From Gallionella sp. (GTDB lineage: Bacteria; Pseudomonadota; Gammaproteobacteria; Burkholderiales; Gallionellaceae), in the NCBI GenBank assembly GCA_028687335.1, contig JAQUAI010000007.1, forward strand, positions 1-64,000: a stretch of DNA of 64,000 bases, written 5' to 3'. Numbering within the stretch: the first letter of the stretch is position 1; the number at the start of each line of letters is the position of its first letter. A program made the position numbers and the translations under genes. Positions 20,813-29,845 of the stretch are shown here, piece after piece. Under the pieces are notes generated by a model that was not told the DNA's origin, ran no database searches, and was given only the letters and a program-made list of their open reading frames with translations.

Positions 20813-21814
20813 ATGTCATTCCAACCCGTCAAGTTCTACCAAACCGGCACGCTCACTGTCGGCAACCGTCTGCTCGCGCAAGATGAGCGCAGCGTTCAGG
20901 CCAATCAGATGCGTAGCAACTCCATCAATTCTGGTCACCGCGCCTGCCAAGGTTGCGGCGAAGCACTCGGTGCACGTTATGCCATCGATGCTGCGATGGC
21001 AGAGAGCAACGGTCAGCTGATCGCAGCGAATGCCACCGGCTGTCTCGAAGTCTTTTCAACACCGTATCCTGAATCCTCATGGCAATTGCCGTGGATACAT
21101 TCGCTGTTCGGCAATGCACCCGCAGTCGCCACCGGTATCGCGGCGGCGATGAAGGTGAAAGGACGCAATGATGTGCGCGTCGTGGCGCAGGGCGGCGATG
21201 GCGGTACGACCGATATCGGTTTCGGCTGTCTATCCGGCATGTTCGAGCGCAATGATGATGTGCTCTACATCTGCTACGACAATCAAGGGTACATGAACAC
21301 TGGGGTGCAACGCTCGTCAGCCACACCTCCTGCCGCACGTACCGCGACCACCATGCCGGTGGGGCCCGAGCCGGGAAATGTGTTCGGTCAGGGTAAGAAC
21401 GTGCCCGAGATCGCCATGGCGCACAACATCCCCTACGTGGCGACGGCGACCGTGGCCGATCTACGCGACCTCGAATACAAAGTGCGTAAAGCGATGCAGA
21501 TGCGCGGCGCGCGTTACATCCAGATCTTCGTGCCGTGTCCGCTAGGTTGGGGCGCTGCTTCTCACGACACCATCCGCTTGGCGCGATTGGCCAAAGAGAC
21601 GGGGATGTTCCCCGTGTTCGAGGCCGAGCATGGCGAAGTGACGAGTGTGCTCAAGATACGCAACAAGGTGGCGGTCGAGGAATATCTGAAACCGCAAAAA
21701 CGCTTTGCCCATCTGTTCGGCAAACATGCCCATCCCGAGACCGTGGCGCGCTTGCAGGCGATCGCTGATCGCAACATCCGCAAGTACAACCTGCTACCAG
21801 AGGGGGAAAACTAA
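20813..21814 (+). CDS. porB: 2-oxoacid:ferredoxin oxidoreductase, beta subunit
   Basis: The ATG at 20813 has an AGGAGA site and gives 333 residues. ACQGCGEALGAR binds part of an Fe-S cluster, GDGGTTDIGFG is the TPP-Mg motif, and YDNQGYMNTGVQRSS is typical of pyruvate-type beta subunits. Further cysteines (ATGCLEVFST, FVPCPLGWG) complete the cluster ligands. No additional 2[4Fe-4S] domain is fused, so electrons must leave through a separate carrier, probably the next gene product. Confidence 0.9.
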   Translation: MSFQPVKFYQTGTLTVGNRLLAQDERSVQANQMRSNSINSGHRACQGCGEALGARYAIDAAMAESNGQLIAANATGCLEVFSTPYPESSWQLPWIHSLFGNAPAVATGIAAAMKVKGRNDVRVVAQGGDGGTTDIGFGCLSGMFERNDDVLYICYDNQGYMNTGVQRSSATPPAARTATTMPVGPEPGNVFGQGKNVPEIAMAHNIPYVATATVADLRDLEYKVRKAMQMRGARYIQIFVPCPLGWGAASHDTIRLARLAKETGMFPVFEAEHGEVTSVLKIRNKVAVEEYLKPQKRFAHLFGKHAHPETVARLQAIADRNIRKYNLLPEGEN

Positions 21815-21815
21815 A

Positions 21816-23441
21816 ATGCAAAAACCATTTGCCATCACCCTCAAACCCGGCACATCGCTGACCAATCATACGGGTACTTGGCGCACCGCCAGACCGGTCT
21901 ATCTGGATCGACTACCACCCTGCAACAACGCATGCCCGGCGGGCGAGAACATCCAAGGCTGGTTGTTCCATGCCGAGTCCGGTGAGTATGAAAAGGCGTG
22001 GCGCGTATTGGTAGAGAACAATCCGCTGCCTGCCGTGATGGGGCGTGTGTGTTACCACCCTTGCGAAGGCGCTTGCAATCGCGGTCAACTCGATTCATCC
22101 GTCGGTATCAATTCGGTCGAACGTTTCTTGGGTGACGAAGCCATCAAGCGTGGGTGGAAGTTCGCTGCACCCGCTGCGTCTACTGGCAAAAAAGTGCTGG
22201 TGGTCGGCGCGGGTCCATCTGGTCTATCTGCTGCCTATCACTTGGCGCGCTTGGGGCATAAGGTGGAGATACAGGAAGCGGGCCCGCTTGCGGGCGGCAT
22301 GATGCGCTTCGGCATCCCCAAGTATCGTTTGCCACGCGAGGTGCTCGATGCGGAAGTGCAACGCATCCTCGATCTGGGTGTGACACTCAAGTTCGGCACC
22401 AAAGTCGCCAACATCGAACAGAGCATGAAGGACGGCGGATTCGATGCAGCTTTCCTCGCGGTCGGCGCGCACATCGGCAAACGTACTTTCATCCCAGCGG
22501 GCGATGCCACCAAGATCGTAGATGCGGTGTCGGTGTTGCGCTCGATGGAAGGTGAAGACAAGCCGATGTTGGGGCGTCGTGTGGTGGTGTACGGTGGCGG
22601 TAACACGGCCATCGACGTGGCGCGTACGGCAAAACGTCTGGGGGCGACCGAGGCCATCATCGTCTACCGTCGTACGCGCGACAAGATGCCTGCGCACGAC
22701 TTCGAAGTGGAGGAAGCGCTGCAAGAAGGGGTGATGGTCAAATGGCTCTCCACCATCAAGCAAGCGGGCGAGGGCAACATCACCATCGAAAAGATGGCGC
22801 TGGATGAGAAGGGCTATCCCCAACCCACAGGAGAGTTCGAGACCTTGGAAGCGGACTCGGTCGTACTGGCCTTGGGCCAAGACGTGGACCTTTCCTTGCT
22901 GGAAGGCGTGTCTGGCTTGGAGATCAAAGATGGCACGGTGCAGGTGTCGCCCAATATGATGACCGGACATCCCGGCATCTTCGCGGGTGGCGACATGGTG
23001 CCCTCCGAGCGCACTGTCACCGTGGCGGTCGGTCATGGTAAGAAAGCGGCACGCAACATCGACGCATGGTTGCGCGGCGCAACGCAAGAAGTGCCGCCAA
23101 AACATGAACTGGCTGAGTTCGACAAACTGAATACTTGGTACTACTCGGATGCGGACAAGACCGTGCGGCCGATGTTGGACATCATCCGCCGCCAGACCAG
23201 CTTCGACGAAGTGCAAGGTGGGCTGAACGAGAGCACTGCATTGTTCGAGGCGAGACGCTGTCTTTCCTGCGGCAATTGCTTCGAATGTGACAACTGCTAT
23301 GGCGTGTGCCCAGATAACGCGGTGATCAAGCTGGGGCCAGGCAAGCGCTTCGAGTTCAAATACGACTACTGCAAAGGCTGCGGAATATGCGTTGCAGAAT
23401 GTCCGTGTGGAGCGATCAAGATGGTGGACGAGGATATTTGA
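21816..23441 (+). CDS. GltD-like FAD/NAD(P) oxidoreductase with C-terminal ferredoxin domain
   Basis: The start at 21816, one base after the porB stop, gives 541 residues. The N-terminus has the GltD-type cysteine set CNNACPAGENIQGW and CYHPCEGAC; then an FAD Rossmann motif (VVGAGPSGLSAAYHLA), an NAD(P) Rossmann motif (VVYGGGNTAIDVARTA) and FAGGDMVPSERTVTVAVGHG. The C-terminus adds two 4Fe-4S clusters (CLSCGNCFECDNCYGVCP and YCKGCGICVAECPCGA). This would shuttle electrons between the oxidoreductase and NAD(P)H. It is therefore probably the complex's redox partner, not glutamate synthase. Confidence 0.85.
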   Translation: MQKPFAITLKPGTSLTNHTGTWRTARPVYLDRLPPCNNACPAGENIQGWLFHAESGEYEKAWRVLVENNPLPAVMGRVCYHPCEGACNRGQLDSSVGINSVERFLGDEAIKRGWKFAAPAASTGKKVLVVGAGPSGLSAAYHLARLGHKVEIQEAGPLAGGMMRFGIPKYRLPREVLDAEVQRILDLGVTLKFGTKVANIEQSMKDGGFDAAFLAVGAHIGKRTFIPAGDATKIVDAVSVLRSMEGEDKPMLGRRVVVYGGGNTAIDVARTAKRLGATEAIIVYRRTRDKMPAHDFEVEEALQEGVMVKWLSTIKQAGEGNITIEKMALDEKGYPQPTGEFETLEADSVVLALGQDVDLSLLEGVSGLEIKDGTVQVSPNMMTGHPGIFAGGDMVPSERTVTVAVGHGKKAARNIDAWLRGATQEVPPKHELAEFDKLNTWYYSDADKTVRPMLDIIRRQTSFDEVQGGLNESTALFEARRCLSCGNCFECDNCYGVCPDNAVIKLGPGKRFEFKYDYCKGCGICVAECPCGAIKMVDEDI

Positions 23442-23794
23442 TGGGGCTGATTTCCAACCCGCTGTTGCTCACGGTGCTGATGCTCGCCGTATCCAATTTG
23501 TTTATGACTTTTGCGTGGTACGGCCACCTGAAAAATCTGGCTAGTTCGCCTTGGTATGTTGCCGCGTTAATCAGCTGGGGTATCGCGTTATTTGAGTACC
23601 TGATTCAGGTCCCAGCCAACCGTATCGGCTACACCGAACTGAATCTCGGCCAGCTGAAAATTCTGCAAGAAGTCATCACGCTGACCATCTTCGTGCCGTT
23701 CGCGGTGTTGTATATGAACCAGCCGCTCAAGCTCGATTACTTGTGGGCGGGGCTGTGTCTGATGGGCGCGGTGTATTTCATCTTCCGCGCCTAG
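23441..23794 (+). CDS. DUF486 (DMT-superfamily) small membrane protein
   Basis: This 117-residue protein has four membrane helices and the DUF486 features TFAWYGHLK, ALFEYLIQVPANRIGY and LWAGLCLMGAVYFIF. ATG shares a base with the stop of the oxidoreductase gene (TGATG), so it is translated as the last gene of that operon. DUF486 proteins are half-size relatives of drug/metabolite transporters; function unknown. Confidence 0.85.
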   Translation: MGLISNPLLLTVLMLAVSNLFMTFAWYGHLKNLASSPWYVAALISWGIALFEYLIQVPANRIGYTELNLGQLKILQEVITLTIFVPFAVLYMNQPLKLDYLWAGLCLMGAVYFIFRA

Positions 23795-23801
23795 CCGCAA
23801 G

Positions 23802-24116
23802 CTACTGCGCCGCACTCCGGTATTGCACCAGCACATAAGGACTGACCACGACCGCCCATACATCGGCATCGGCTTCGTACCATGCCAGCGCCTGCTGGTC
23901 GGTGACTCGTGCCACGAATCCCGCCGCCATCCATTCGGCTACTTGCGCTTTGTTGTCTTCGGAAATCTGAAACGCCACCTCGACTAAGTCGAGTGTGTCG
24001 CTCACATAGATCGCCGCACCACTGGCAAAAAACCGTTGCAGCTCTTTCCATGCGATGAGTGAAGTTTCCAGATTTACTTTGGCGCGATAAATCTCGCGCT
24101 GATTCTCCGTCGTCAT
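23802..24116 (-). CDS. DUF2288 protein
   Basis: This 104-residue cytosolic protein contains the DUF2288 core (AKVNLETSLIAWKELQRFFASG, then DLVEVAFQISEDNKAQV and a terminal WAVVVSPYVLVQ). It is convergent with the oxidoreductase operon and the last of three minus-strand genes. Function is not known. Confidence 0.8.
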   Translation of the reverse strand: MTTENQREIYRAKVNLETSLIAWKELQRFFASGAAIYVSDTLDLVEVAFQISEDNKAQVAEWMAAGFVARVTDQQALAWYEADADVWAVVVSPYVLVQYRSAAQ

Positions 24117-24125
24117 CTTTCTTCC

Positions 24126-24482
24126 TTATTGATTCGCAGCCTCACGGCTGTCTAATTCATTCCATATCGCTTTGGCTACAGCCGCCCAAGCCGGTTGCAT
24201 CTTGGCTAACTCGGAAAACTGATTGAGGTAGTTCGGCCCCAGTTCTTCGGCATTCGCCTTGTGCAACAGTACGACTAAACCATATAACTCGACCTTGGTG
24301 CGCGAGTTCATATCCCCTTTTGCGGCAGCCTCTCGCAACGTGTCAATGTTCTGCAACAAATCGTGTGCAAAACGACGTATCTGAGACTGATCCGCACAAT
24401 CCAACCCCAACACCAGACAATGTCGCTCCACCTCCAACGCCAGCTCTTCAATGTCGTGACGCAAAAAACCTTTGGTGAACAT
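24126..24482 (-). CDS. Hypothetical helical protein
   Basis: The 118-residue protein is predicted to be mostly helical (IEELALEVERHCLVLGLD, later IRRFAHDLLQNIDTLREAA). It lies between the carbonic anhydrase-like gene and the DUF2288 gene; its ATG overlaps the carbonic anhydrase stop by a base, so it is probably in the same operon. No family recognised. Confidence 0.65.
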   Translation of the reverse strand: MFTKGFLRHDIEELALEVERHCLVLGLDCADQSQIRRFAHDLLQNIDTLREAAAKGDMNSRTKVELYGLVVLLHKANAEELGPNYLNQFSELAKMQPAWAAVAKAIWNELDSREAANQ

Positions 24483-25021
24483 TAGGTGACCGAACCTTTC
24501 AGATAGTTGTTTTTCACGCGTATATAGTGCTCGGCGGAGTATCGCAGATATTGAACTTCCTCTTCTGTCAGCGCGCGCACGGCTTTGGCCGGACGGCCCA
24601 TGTAGAGCATCCCACTCTCTAGTGTTTTCCCCGGCGAGACCAAACTGCCCGCACCGATCATCACGCGATCAGGAATTACTACATCGTCCATGATGATCGA
24701 GCCCATGCCGATGAGACAGTCGTTGCCGATGGTGCAACCGTGCAAGATCACCGCATGCCCCACCGTCACATAGTCGCCAATGATGAGCGGTGAGCCATCT
24801 GGCTTGTCCGCCGTCTTATGCGATACATGGCCCATGGTCAGGTCTTGCACGTTACTGCCGCGCCCGATCACGATGCGGTTCACGTCGCCACGCAACACCG
24901 TGTTGCACCAGACAGAAGCATCGGCGGCGATTGTCACGTCGCCGATCACCTGACAGGAGGGATGCAAAAAGACACGCTCACCCACTACGGGGGCGGTATC
25001 GAGATAGACACTCAATGGCAT
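24482..25021 (-). CDS. Gamma-class carbonic anhydrase-like protein
   Basis: Counting from MPLSVYLDTAP the protein has 179 residues; upstream in-frame codons look non-coding and family alignments start here. Left-handed beta-helix hexapeptide repeats fill the middle. The three metal histidines fit GHVSHKT and VTVGHAVILHGC, and R/D/Q of VLRGDVNRIVIGRGSNVQD match the gamma-class pattern. A C-terminal helix follows. Activity as a CO2 hydratase is plausible but many such proteins are untested. Confidence 0.85.
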   Translation of the reverse strand: MPLSVYLDTAPVVGERVFLHPSCQVIGDVTIAADASVWCNTVLRGDVNRIVIGRGSNVQDLTMGHVSHKTADKPDGSPLIIGDYVTVGHAVILHGCTIGNDCLIGMGSIIMDDVVIPDRVMIGAGSLVSPGKTLESGMLYMGRPAKAVRALTEEEVQYLRYSAEHYIRVKNNYLKGSVT

Positions 25022-25120
25022 AGATTTTCGGAATGAAGTTGCAAAACGAGAGCGAGGATAGCAGATTGCGCACCGTTTTTTCATCCGCGCTTGCCGTGCA
25101 TAGCACAGCCAAACCGTGCT

Positions 25121-26518
25121 CTACGGCTCCTGATTTTCCAGCCCCAGTTCCTGAATTTTTCGTGTCAGCGTATTGCGCCCGATACCCAGCAGGGTAGCTG
25201 CTTCAATACGACGACCGCCGGTGTGGCTCAGCGCTTGCAGAATCAGAGTGCGCTCAAACTGGGCGGTGAGTGTTTCCATAATGCGTTCGTCACCGCGCTG
25301 CAATGCAGTGGCGGCTTGCTGCGCCAACAATGCACTCCAGTCGCCGCTGCTCGCCGCCACTGCCGCTTCGCCGCGCCATTCTGGTGGCAAGTCGGCGATC
25401 TCGACCATTTGCGACGGAGTCATTACGGTAATCCAATGGCACAAATTTTCCAGCTGACGCACGTTGCCGGGAAATTCCTGCGTAGCTAAAAAACGCAGTG
25501 CGTCTTCGCTTAATTGCTTTTGCTCTACCGCCAACTCGCGCGCGCTTTTTTGCAAAAAGTATTTTGCCAGCAGTGGAATGTCTTCACGGCGTTCACGCAA
25601 CGGCGGCAAGCGCAAACGAATGACATTGAGGCGGTGGAACAAGTCTTCGCGGAACAAGCCTTGCTTCACGCGCTCATCCAGGTTTTGGTGCGTCGCGGTA
25701 ATGATGCGGACATTCGCTTTGATCGGCTGATGACCACCAACACGGTAAAAGTTGCCGTCCGATAAAACGCGCAATAAACGGGTTTGCAAATCAGCTGGCA
25801 TATCGCCGATTTCGTCCAGAAACAGCGTGCCACCTTCGGCCTGTTCGAAACGTCCGCGCCGCGTTGCTGCCGCGCCAGTGAACGCGCCGCGCTCGTGGCC
25901 AAATAATTCCGACTCGAGTAAGTCCTTCGGTATGGCGGCGGTGTTGATGGCGATAAAAGGTTTGTCGGCGCGCGGGCTATGGCGATGCAGGGCATTGGCT
26001 ACCAACTCCTTACCAGTACCCGATTCACCGTTGATAAGCACCGTTGCATGCGATTGCGACAGACGACCAATGGCGCGGAAAACTTCCTGCATTGATGGAG
26101 CTTGTCCGAGAATGTCGGCAACCACTTCAACCGATTCGGCCTCGCCTGATTTTCGTTTGCTTTGTTCAATCGCGCGCCGGATCAATTCGACCGCGTGATT
26201 AATATCGAACGGCTTGGGCAGGTATTCAAAGGCCCCGCCCTGAAATGCCGAGACCGCACTTTCCAGATCGGAATACGCCGTCATGATGATGACGGGAATA
26301 TGCGGATGGCGCTGGTGCAGCACTTGCAAAAAGTCCAAGCCGGAACTGCCCGGCATGCGGATATCGCTGACAACCACCTGCGGCAATTCGTGAGTCAATG
26401 CATGCAACGCATCATCTGCCGTGGCGAAGCTTTTGAAGTCGATTTCTTCACGCGTGAGGGACTTTTCCAGCACCCAGCGAATAGAACGGTCATCGTCAAT
26501 GATCCACACTGCTTTCAT
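25121..26518 (-). CDS. ntrC: Nitrogen regulation response regulator NtrC
   Basis: The 465-residue protein has a receiver domain with phospho-acceptor D52 (VVVSDIRMPG), a sigma-54 AAA+ domain with Walker A (GESGTGKE) and the GAFTGA loop (HERGAFTGA) that contacts sigma-54, and a Fis-type helix-turn-helix at the end (AATLLGIGRNTLTRKIQEL). It activates nitrogen-starvation promoters; the glnA promoter in this window has matching sites. It starts nine bases after ntrB, so the two are co-transcribed. Confidence 0.95.
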   Translation of the reverse strand: MKAVWIIDDDRSIRWVLEKSLTREEIDFKSFATADDALHALTHELPQVVVSDIRMPGSSGLDFLQVLHQRHPHIPVIIMTAYSDLESAVSAFQGGAFEYLPKPFDINHAVELIRRAIEQSKRKSGEAESVEVVADILGQAPSMQEVFRAIGRLSQSHATVLINGESGTGKELVANALHRHSPRADKPFIAINTAAIPKDLLESELFGHERGAFTGAAATRRGRFEQAEGGTLFLDEIGDMPADLQTRLLRVLSDGNFYRVGGHQPIKANVRIITATHQNLDERVKQGLFREDLFHRLNVIRLRLPPLRERREDIPLLAKYFLQKSARELAVEQKQLSEDALRFLATQEFPGNVRQLENLCHWITVMTPSQMVEIADLPPEWRGEAAVAASSGDWSALLAQQAATALQRGDERIMETLTAQFERTLILQALSHTGGRRIEAATLLGIGRNTLTRKIQELGLENQEP

Positions 26519-26527
26519 TTGTTCACC

Positions 26528-27568
26528 TTAAGGTAGGGGCAGCAACACAGTAAAACACGTGCGCCCGGGTTCGCTGTCGAATTCGATACTGCCATGATGC
26601 TGGCTGACAAAGTCTTGCGCCAAAGTGAGTCCCAAACCGTGTCCATCGGCACGCCCCGACACCAGCGGATAGAAAATTTTGTCCTGCAATTCCTGCGGGA
26701 TGCCGGGCCCATTGTCGATGATTTGCACCATCACCGCGAGCTTGTGGCGACGTTTGATAATGGTGACTTGGCGGGCAATGCGGGTACGCAAAATGATGAT
26801 CCCGTTGCCGTGCATCGCCTGCGCCGCATTGCGCACGATATTGAGCATCACCTGAATCAGTTGTTCTTTGTCGCCGACCAGTGCGGGCAAACTAATATCG
26901 TAATCGCGCTGTATTTTCAGCCCGTCGGAAAGTTCGGCCAACACTACGCTACGCACGCGTTCAAGCACTTCGTGGATATTCAATGCACTGTAATGGGACG
27001 CGTTCTGCGGTGTGAGTAAGCGCTCCATCAGCGAGCGCAGACGATCAGCTTCCTGCACGATAACTTGGGTGTATTCACGCAATGCCGGTTTATCCAACTC
27101 TTGTTCCAGCAACTGCGCCGCACCGCGTATGCCACCAAGCGGATTTTTAATTTCGTGTGCGAGATTGCGTAACAGCAAACGATTTGCCTGCGTCTGGTCG
27201 AGCATCTGTTCTTCGCGTGCCAGCTTCAGCGGCCTATCCATGGGATGAAACTCCAGCAGCAAGTGGCGGCGCGCATATTGCACCGGTGTCACCGCACAAC
27301 GCAGGTGCAAACGGCCATGCATGGAAGTCCCCAGCGTCAAGTCGTGTTCAATGTAGCTGGCGTTGTTGCGCACCGCTTGCTGCATGGCGTTGGCGAGTTG
27401 TTCGGTATCGGTGAAGATATGCTGGATCGGGTGTCCGAGCAGGTTTTTTTCACTGACATCGAACAGCGTTTCCGCTGCCGTATTCAGATAGCACACGCGC
27501 AACTCGTCATCCAACAGGATGACGGCAGTGGCGAGATGTTCGAGAGAATGGAGTGGGGAGTCTGGCAT
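26528..27568 (-). CDS. ntrB: Nitrogen regulation sensor kinase NtrB
   Basis: This 346-residue protein has a PAS domain (LLDDELRVCYLNTAAETLF), the H-box LAHEIKNPLGGIRGAAQLL with phospho-histidine, and ATP-binding motifs NIVRNAAQAM, DNGPGIP and GLGLTLAQDFV. It has no membrane segments, as expected of NtrB, which responds to PII. It phosphorylates and dephosphorylates NtrC, encoded just downstream. Confidence 0.94.
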   Translation of the reverse strand: MPDSPLHSLEHLATAVILLDDELRVCYLNTAAETLFDVSEKNLLGHPIQHIFTDTEQLANAMQQAVRNNASYIEHDLTLGTSMHGRLHLRCAVTPVQYARRHLLLEFHPMDRPLKLAREEQMLDQTQANRLLLRNLAHEIKNPLGGIRGAAQLLEQELDKPALREYTQVIVQEADRLRSLMERLLTPQNASHYSALNIHEVLERVRSVVLAELSDGLKIQRDYDISLPALVGDKEQLIQVMLNIVRNAAQAMHGNGIIILRTRIARQVTIIKRRHKLAVMVQIIDNGPGIPQELQDKIFYPLVSGRADGHGLGLTLAQDFVSQHHGSIEFDSEPGRTCFTVLLPLP

Positions 27569-27604
27569 AGCTTCTACTTAAGCAGAAAACATGCCATAAG
27601 AAAT

Positions 27605-28084
27605 TTATTTCAACTTTGACAGTTCGGACTTCAGCGCATCGATATTGGCCTGATGCAAACTTACCTCTTCGTTGGCTGCTTTCATCTTTTCGTCGAACTT
27701 AGCCGTGTTGCGATGCGTCTTGCCATCCTTACCACGGAATACTTCGGGATTGGATTCCGCTTCTTTTTGATTCTGCTGCGCTTCTTCCAGCAATTTTTGT
27801 TCGGCGCTCAACTCATCCTGCAAAATTCTGCGGCGCGTATCGTCACGTCCGCGCTGAGTTTCCCCGTCCACTTTGGGAAAGCCTTCCGGTGTGGGTGTCG
27901 CTCGCGCACGTGCGGGAGGAACCATCGTGGGCAGCGGTTCCAGCACAATTTTTTTACCGCCTTTGATCGGCGTGCTGGAATAAGTAACGTGGCCATCAGC
28001 ATCAACCGCTTTATAAATCTCGGCTTGTGCCAGCGTCGGCGCGGCAAACAACAGGGCAGTCAGAATGCGAATCTTCATGGTCAT
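27605..28084 (-). CDS. DUF4124 periplasmic protein
   Basis: A signal peptide (MKIRILTALLFAAPTLAQA) precedes a DUF4124 domain (IYKAVDADGHVTYSSTPIKGG), a proline-rich linker and a charged helical C-terminus likely to form a coiled coil (LSAEQKLLEEAQQNQKEAES). There are two ATGs six bases apart; the second fits the GAGGAA site better. The gene lies between ntrB and glnA on the same strand. Function unknown; a second DUF4124 protein is encoded after pyrE. Confidence 0.8.
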   Translation of the reverse strand: MTMKIRILTALLFAAPTLAQAEIYKAVDADGHVTYSSTPIKGGKKIVLEPLPTMVPPARARATPTPEGFPKVDGETQRGRDDTRRRILQDELSAEQKLLEEAQQNQKEAESNPEVFRGKDGKTHRNTAKFDEKMKAANEEVSLHQANIDALKSELSKLK

Positions 28085-28160
28085 CTTCCTCGGTTAAGCG
28101 TCGCCAGTATAGGCCATGCATCGGACACAGACAAACCCCATGGGTTCACTGCTTCCAACA

Positions 28161-28185
28161 AAAACGGGGCACATGGCCCCGTTTT
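28161..28185 (-). terminator. Rho-independent terminator downstream of glnA
   Basis: A 10-bp perfect stem (AAAACGGGGC / GCCCCGTTTT) with loop ACATG is flanked by T-runs on both strands. It lies 42 bases after the glnA stop and should end glnA transcripts before the DUF4124 gene. Confidence 0.85.
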
Positions 28186-28226
28186 GCTTGCTACATCGAT
28201 ATTGCTATTCCGGCATCTATTTTGAA

Positions 28227-29642
28227 TTAGATGCTGTAGTACATATCGAATTCGACCGGGTGAGTGGTCATACGGATCTTGTTCACTTCTTCCATCTTCA
28301 ATGCGATGAATGCATCAATGAAGTCGCTAGAGAACACACCGCCGCGTGTCAGGAACTCGCGGTCTTTGTCCAAAGCAGCCAAGGCTTCGTCCAAGGATGC
28401 GCACACGGTTGGGATCTTTGCATCTTCTTCCGGTGGCAGATCGTACAGGTTCTTGTCAGCTGGATCGCCAGGGTGAATCTTGTTTTGGATACCATCCAAA
28501 CCAGCCATCATCAATGCCGAGAAGCACAAGTACGGGTTCGCTGTCGGATCTGGGAAACGGGTCTCGATACGACGAGCCTTGTCGCTGGCAACGTGCGGAA
28601 TACGGATGGAGGCGGAACGGTTCTTAGCAGAGTAAGCCAGCTTGACCGGTGCTTCGTAGTGAGGAACCAAACGCTTGTAAGAGTTGGTACCAGGGTTACA
28701 AATCGCGTTCAGCGCCTTGGCGTGTTTGATGATACCGCCAATGTAGAACAACGCAGTTTCGGACAAACCGGCATAGCCGTTACCCGCGAAGGTGTTTTTG
28801 CCATCTTTCCAGATAGATTGGTGCACGTGCATACCGGAACCGTTGTCGCCAACGATAGGCTTAGGCATGAAAGTCGCAGTCTTACCGTACTGGTGAGCAA
28901 CGTTGTGTACGACATACTTCAGTGCTTGGGTTTGGTCGGCACGACGTACCAAGGTATTGAACTTGGTACCGATTTCGCATTGGCCAGCAGTCGCCACTTC
29001 GTGGTGATGCACTTCAACTTCGATACCGATGTCTTCCAAGGCCAAACACATTGCGGCGCGGATGTCGTTCAAGCTATCTACCGGAGGAACTGGGAAGTAG
29101 CCACCCTTAACGGTAGGACGGTGACCAGTATTACCGCCGTCGAATTTCTCGCCGGAAGCCCATGCGGCCTCTTCGGAATTGATCTTCAGTGTGCAACCGG
29201 ACATATCGACGCTCCAGTTAACGGAGTCGAAAATGAAGAATTCTGGCTCTGGACCGAAGAAAGCTGTGTCGCCGATACCGGAAGATTTCAGATACGCTTC
29301 AGCGCGCTTAGCGATGGAACGTGGATCACGGTCGTAACCCTTGCCGTCGGTAGGCTCTACCACGTCGCAAGTAATCACCAGTGTGTTCTCGTCCATGAAC
29401 GGATCGAGGTAGGCGGTAGCAGGATCCGGCATCAGCAACATGTCGGAAGCTTGAATGCCTTTCCAACCCGCGATGGAGGAACCATCAAAAGCGTGGCCTT
29501 CTTCAAACTTATCCATACCCACGTACTTGGCTGGCACACCAACGTGCTGCTCTTTACCGCGTGTATCGGTGAAACGGAAATCCACGAACTTAACGTCGTG
29601 GTCTTTGATCATTTTCAGTACATCATTAGCCGACATCGACAT
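28227..29642 (-). CDS. glnA: Glutamine synthetase, type I
   Basis: The start at 29642 follows GGAGAG and gives 471 residues, the standard GlnA length; a longer frame upstream is non-coding. Signatures: DGSSIAGW, the ATP/metal motif [45 protein letters not shown] and the adenylylation Tyr region [10 protein letters not shown]. The enzyme makes glutamine from glutamate and ammonia and is probably regulated by GlnE adenylylation. Upstream are a sigma-54 promoter and NtrC-like sites. Confidence 0.97.
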   Translation of the reverse strand: MSMSANDVLKMIKDHDVKFVDFRFTDTRGKEQHVGVPAKYVGMDKFEEGHAFDGSSIAGWKGIQASDMLLMPDPATAYLDPFMDENTLVITCDVVEPTDGKGYDRDPRSIAKRAEAYLKSSGIGDTAFFGPEPEFFIFDSVNWSVDMSGCTLKINSEEAAWASGEKFDGGNTGHRPTVKGGYFPVPPVDSLNDIRAAMCLALEDIGIEVEVHHHEVATAGQCEIGTKFNTLVRRADQTQALKYVVHNVAHQYGKTATFMPKPIVGDNGSGMHVHQSIWKDGKNTFAGNGYAGLSETALFYIGGIIKHAKALNAICNPGTNSYKRLVPHYEAPVKLAYSAKNRSASIRIPHVASDKARRIETRFPDPTANPYLCFSALMMAGLDGIQNKIHPGDPADKNLYDLPPEEDAKIPTVCASLDEALAALDKDREFLTRGGVFSSDFIDAFIALKMEEVNKIRMTTHPVEFDMYYSI

Positions 29643-29718
29643 AGCTCTACTCTCCCAAAAGACAATTGAACAAAACCAACAGCGAAACAGAAACCTTCGA
29701 AACGCGTGGCACCCTATC

Positions 29719-29734
29719 AGCAGAAAGCGTGCCA
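29719..29734 (-). promoter_or_regulatory. Sigma-54 promoter of glnA
   Basis: Read on the minus strand, TGGCACGCTTTCTGCT matches the -24/-12 consensus (TGGCAC-N5-TTGCW) at all but one position. GG and GC are separated by exactly ten bases, as required. It would place the start site near 29709, leaving a leader of about 65 bases. Confidence 0.8.
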
Positions 29735-29796
29735 ACCATATTCATACAGCGAACGCGCATTGTGCCACAAGGCAAGCACAGCGCACAGCCAATCAA

Positions 29797-29813
29797 TGCA
29801 CTATTGCGGTGCA
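29797..29813. promoter_or_regulatory. NtrC-binding site, glnA-proximal
   Basis: TGCACTATTGCGGTGCA is an interrupted palindrome that fits the NtrC consensus TGCACCA-N3-TGGTGCA. It is centred about 96 bases upstream of the predicted sigma-54 start. Confidence 0.7.
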
Positions 29814-29828
29814 TCAAACGAGCGCCGC

Positions 29829-29845
29829 CGCACCATTACCGTGCG
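29829..29845. promoter_or_regulatory. NtrC-binding site, glnA-distal
   Basis: CGCACCATTACCGTGCG is a second NtrC-like palindrome, centred 32 bases (three helical turns) from the first. It overlaps the last codons of the neighbouring CDF transporter gene. Confidence 0.65.

Noticed and set aside
28116-29669. A 517-codon open frame antisense to glnA
   Set aside because: Antisense to an unmistakable GlnA; its residues mirror glnA codons, so it is a shadow.
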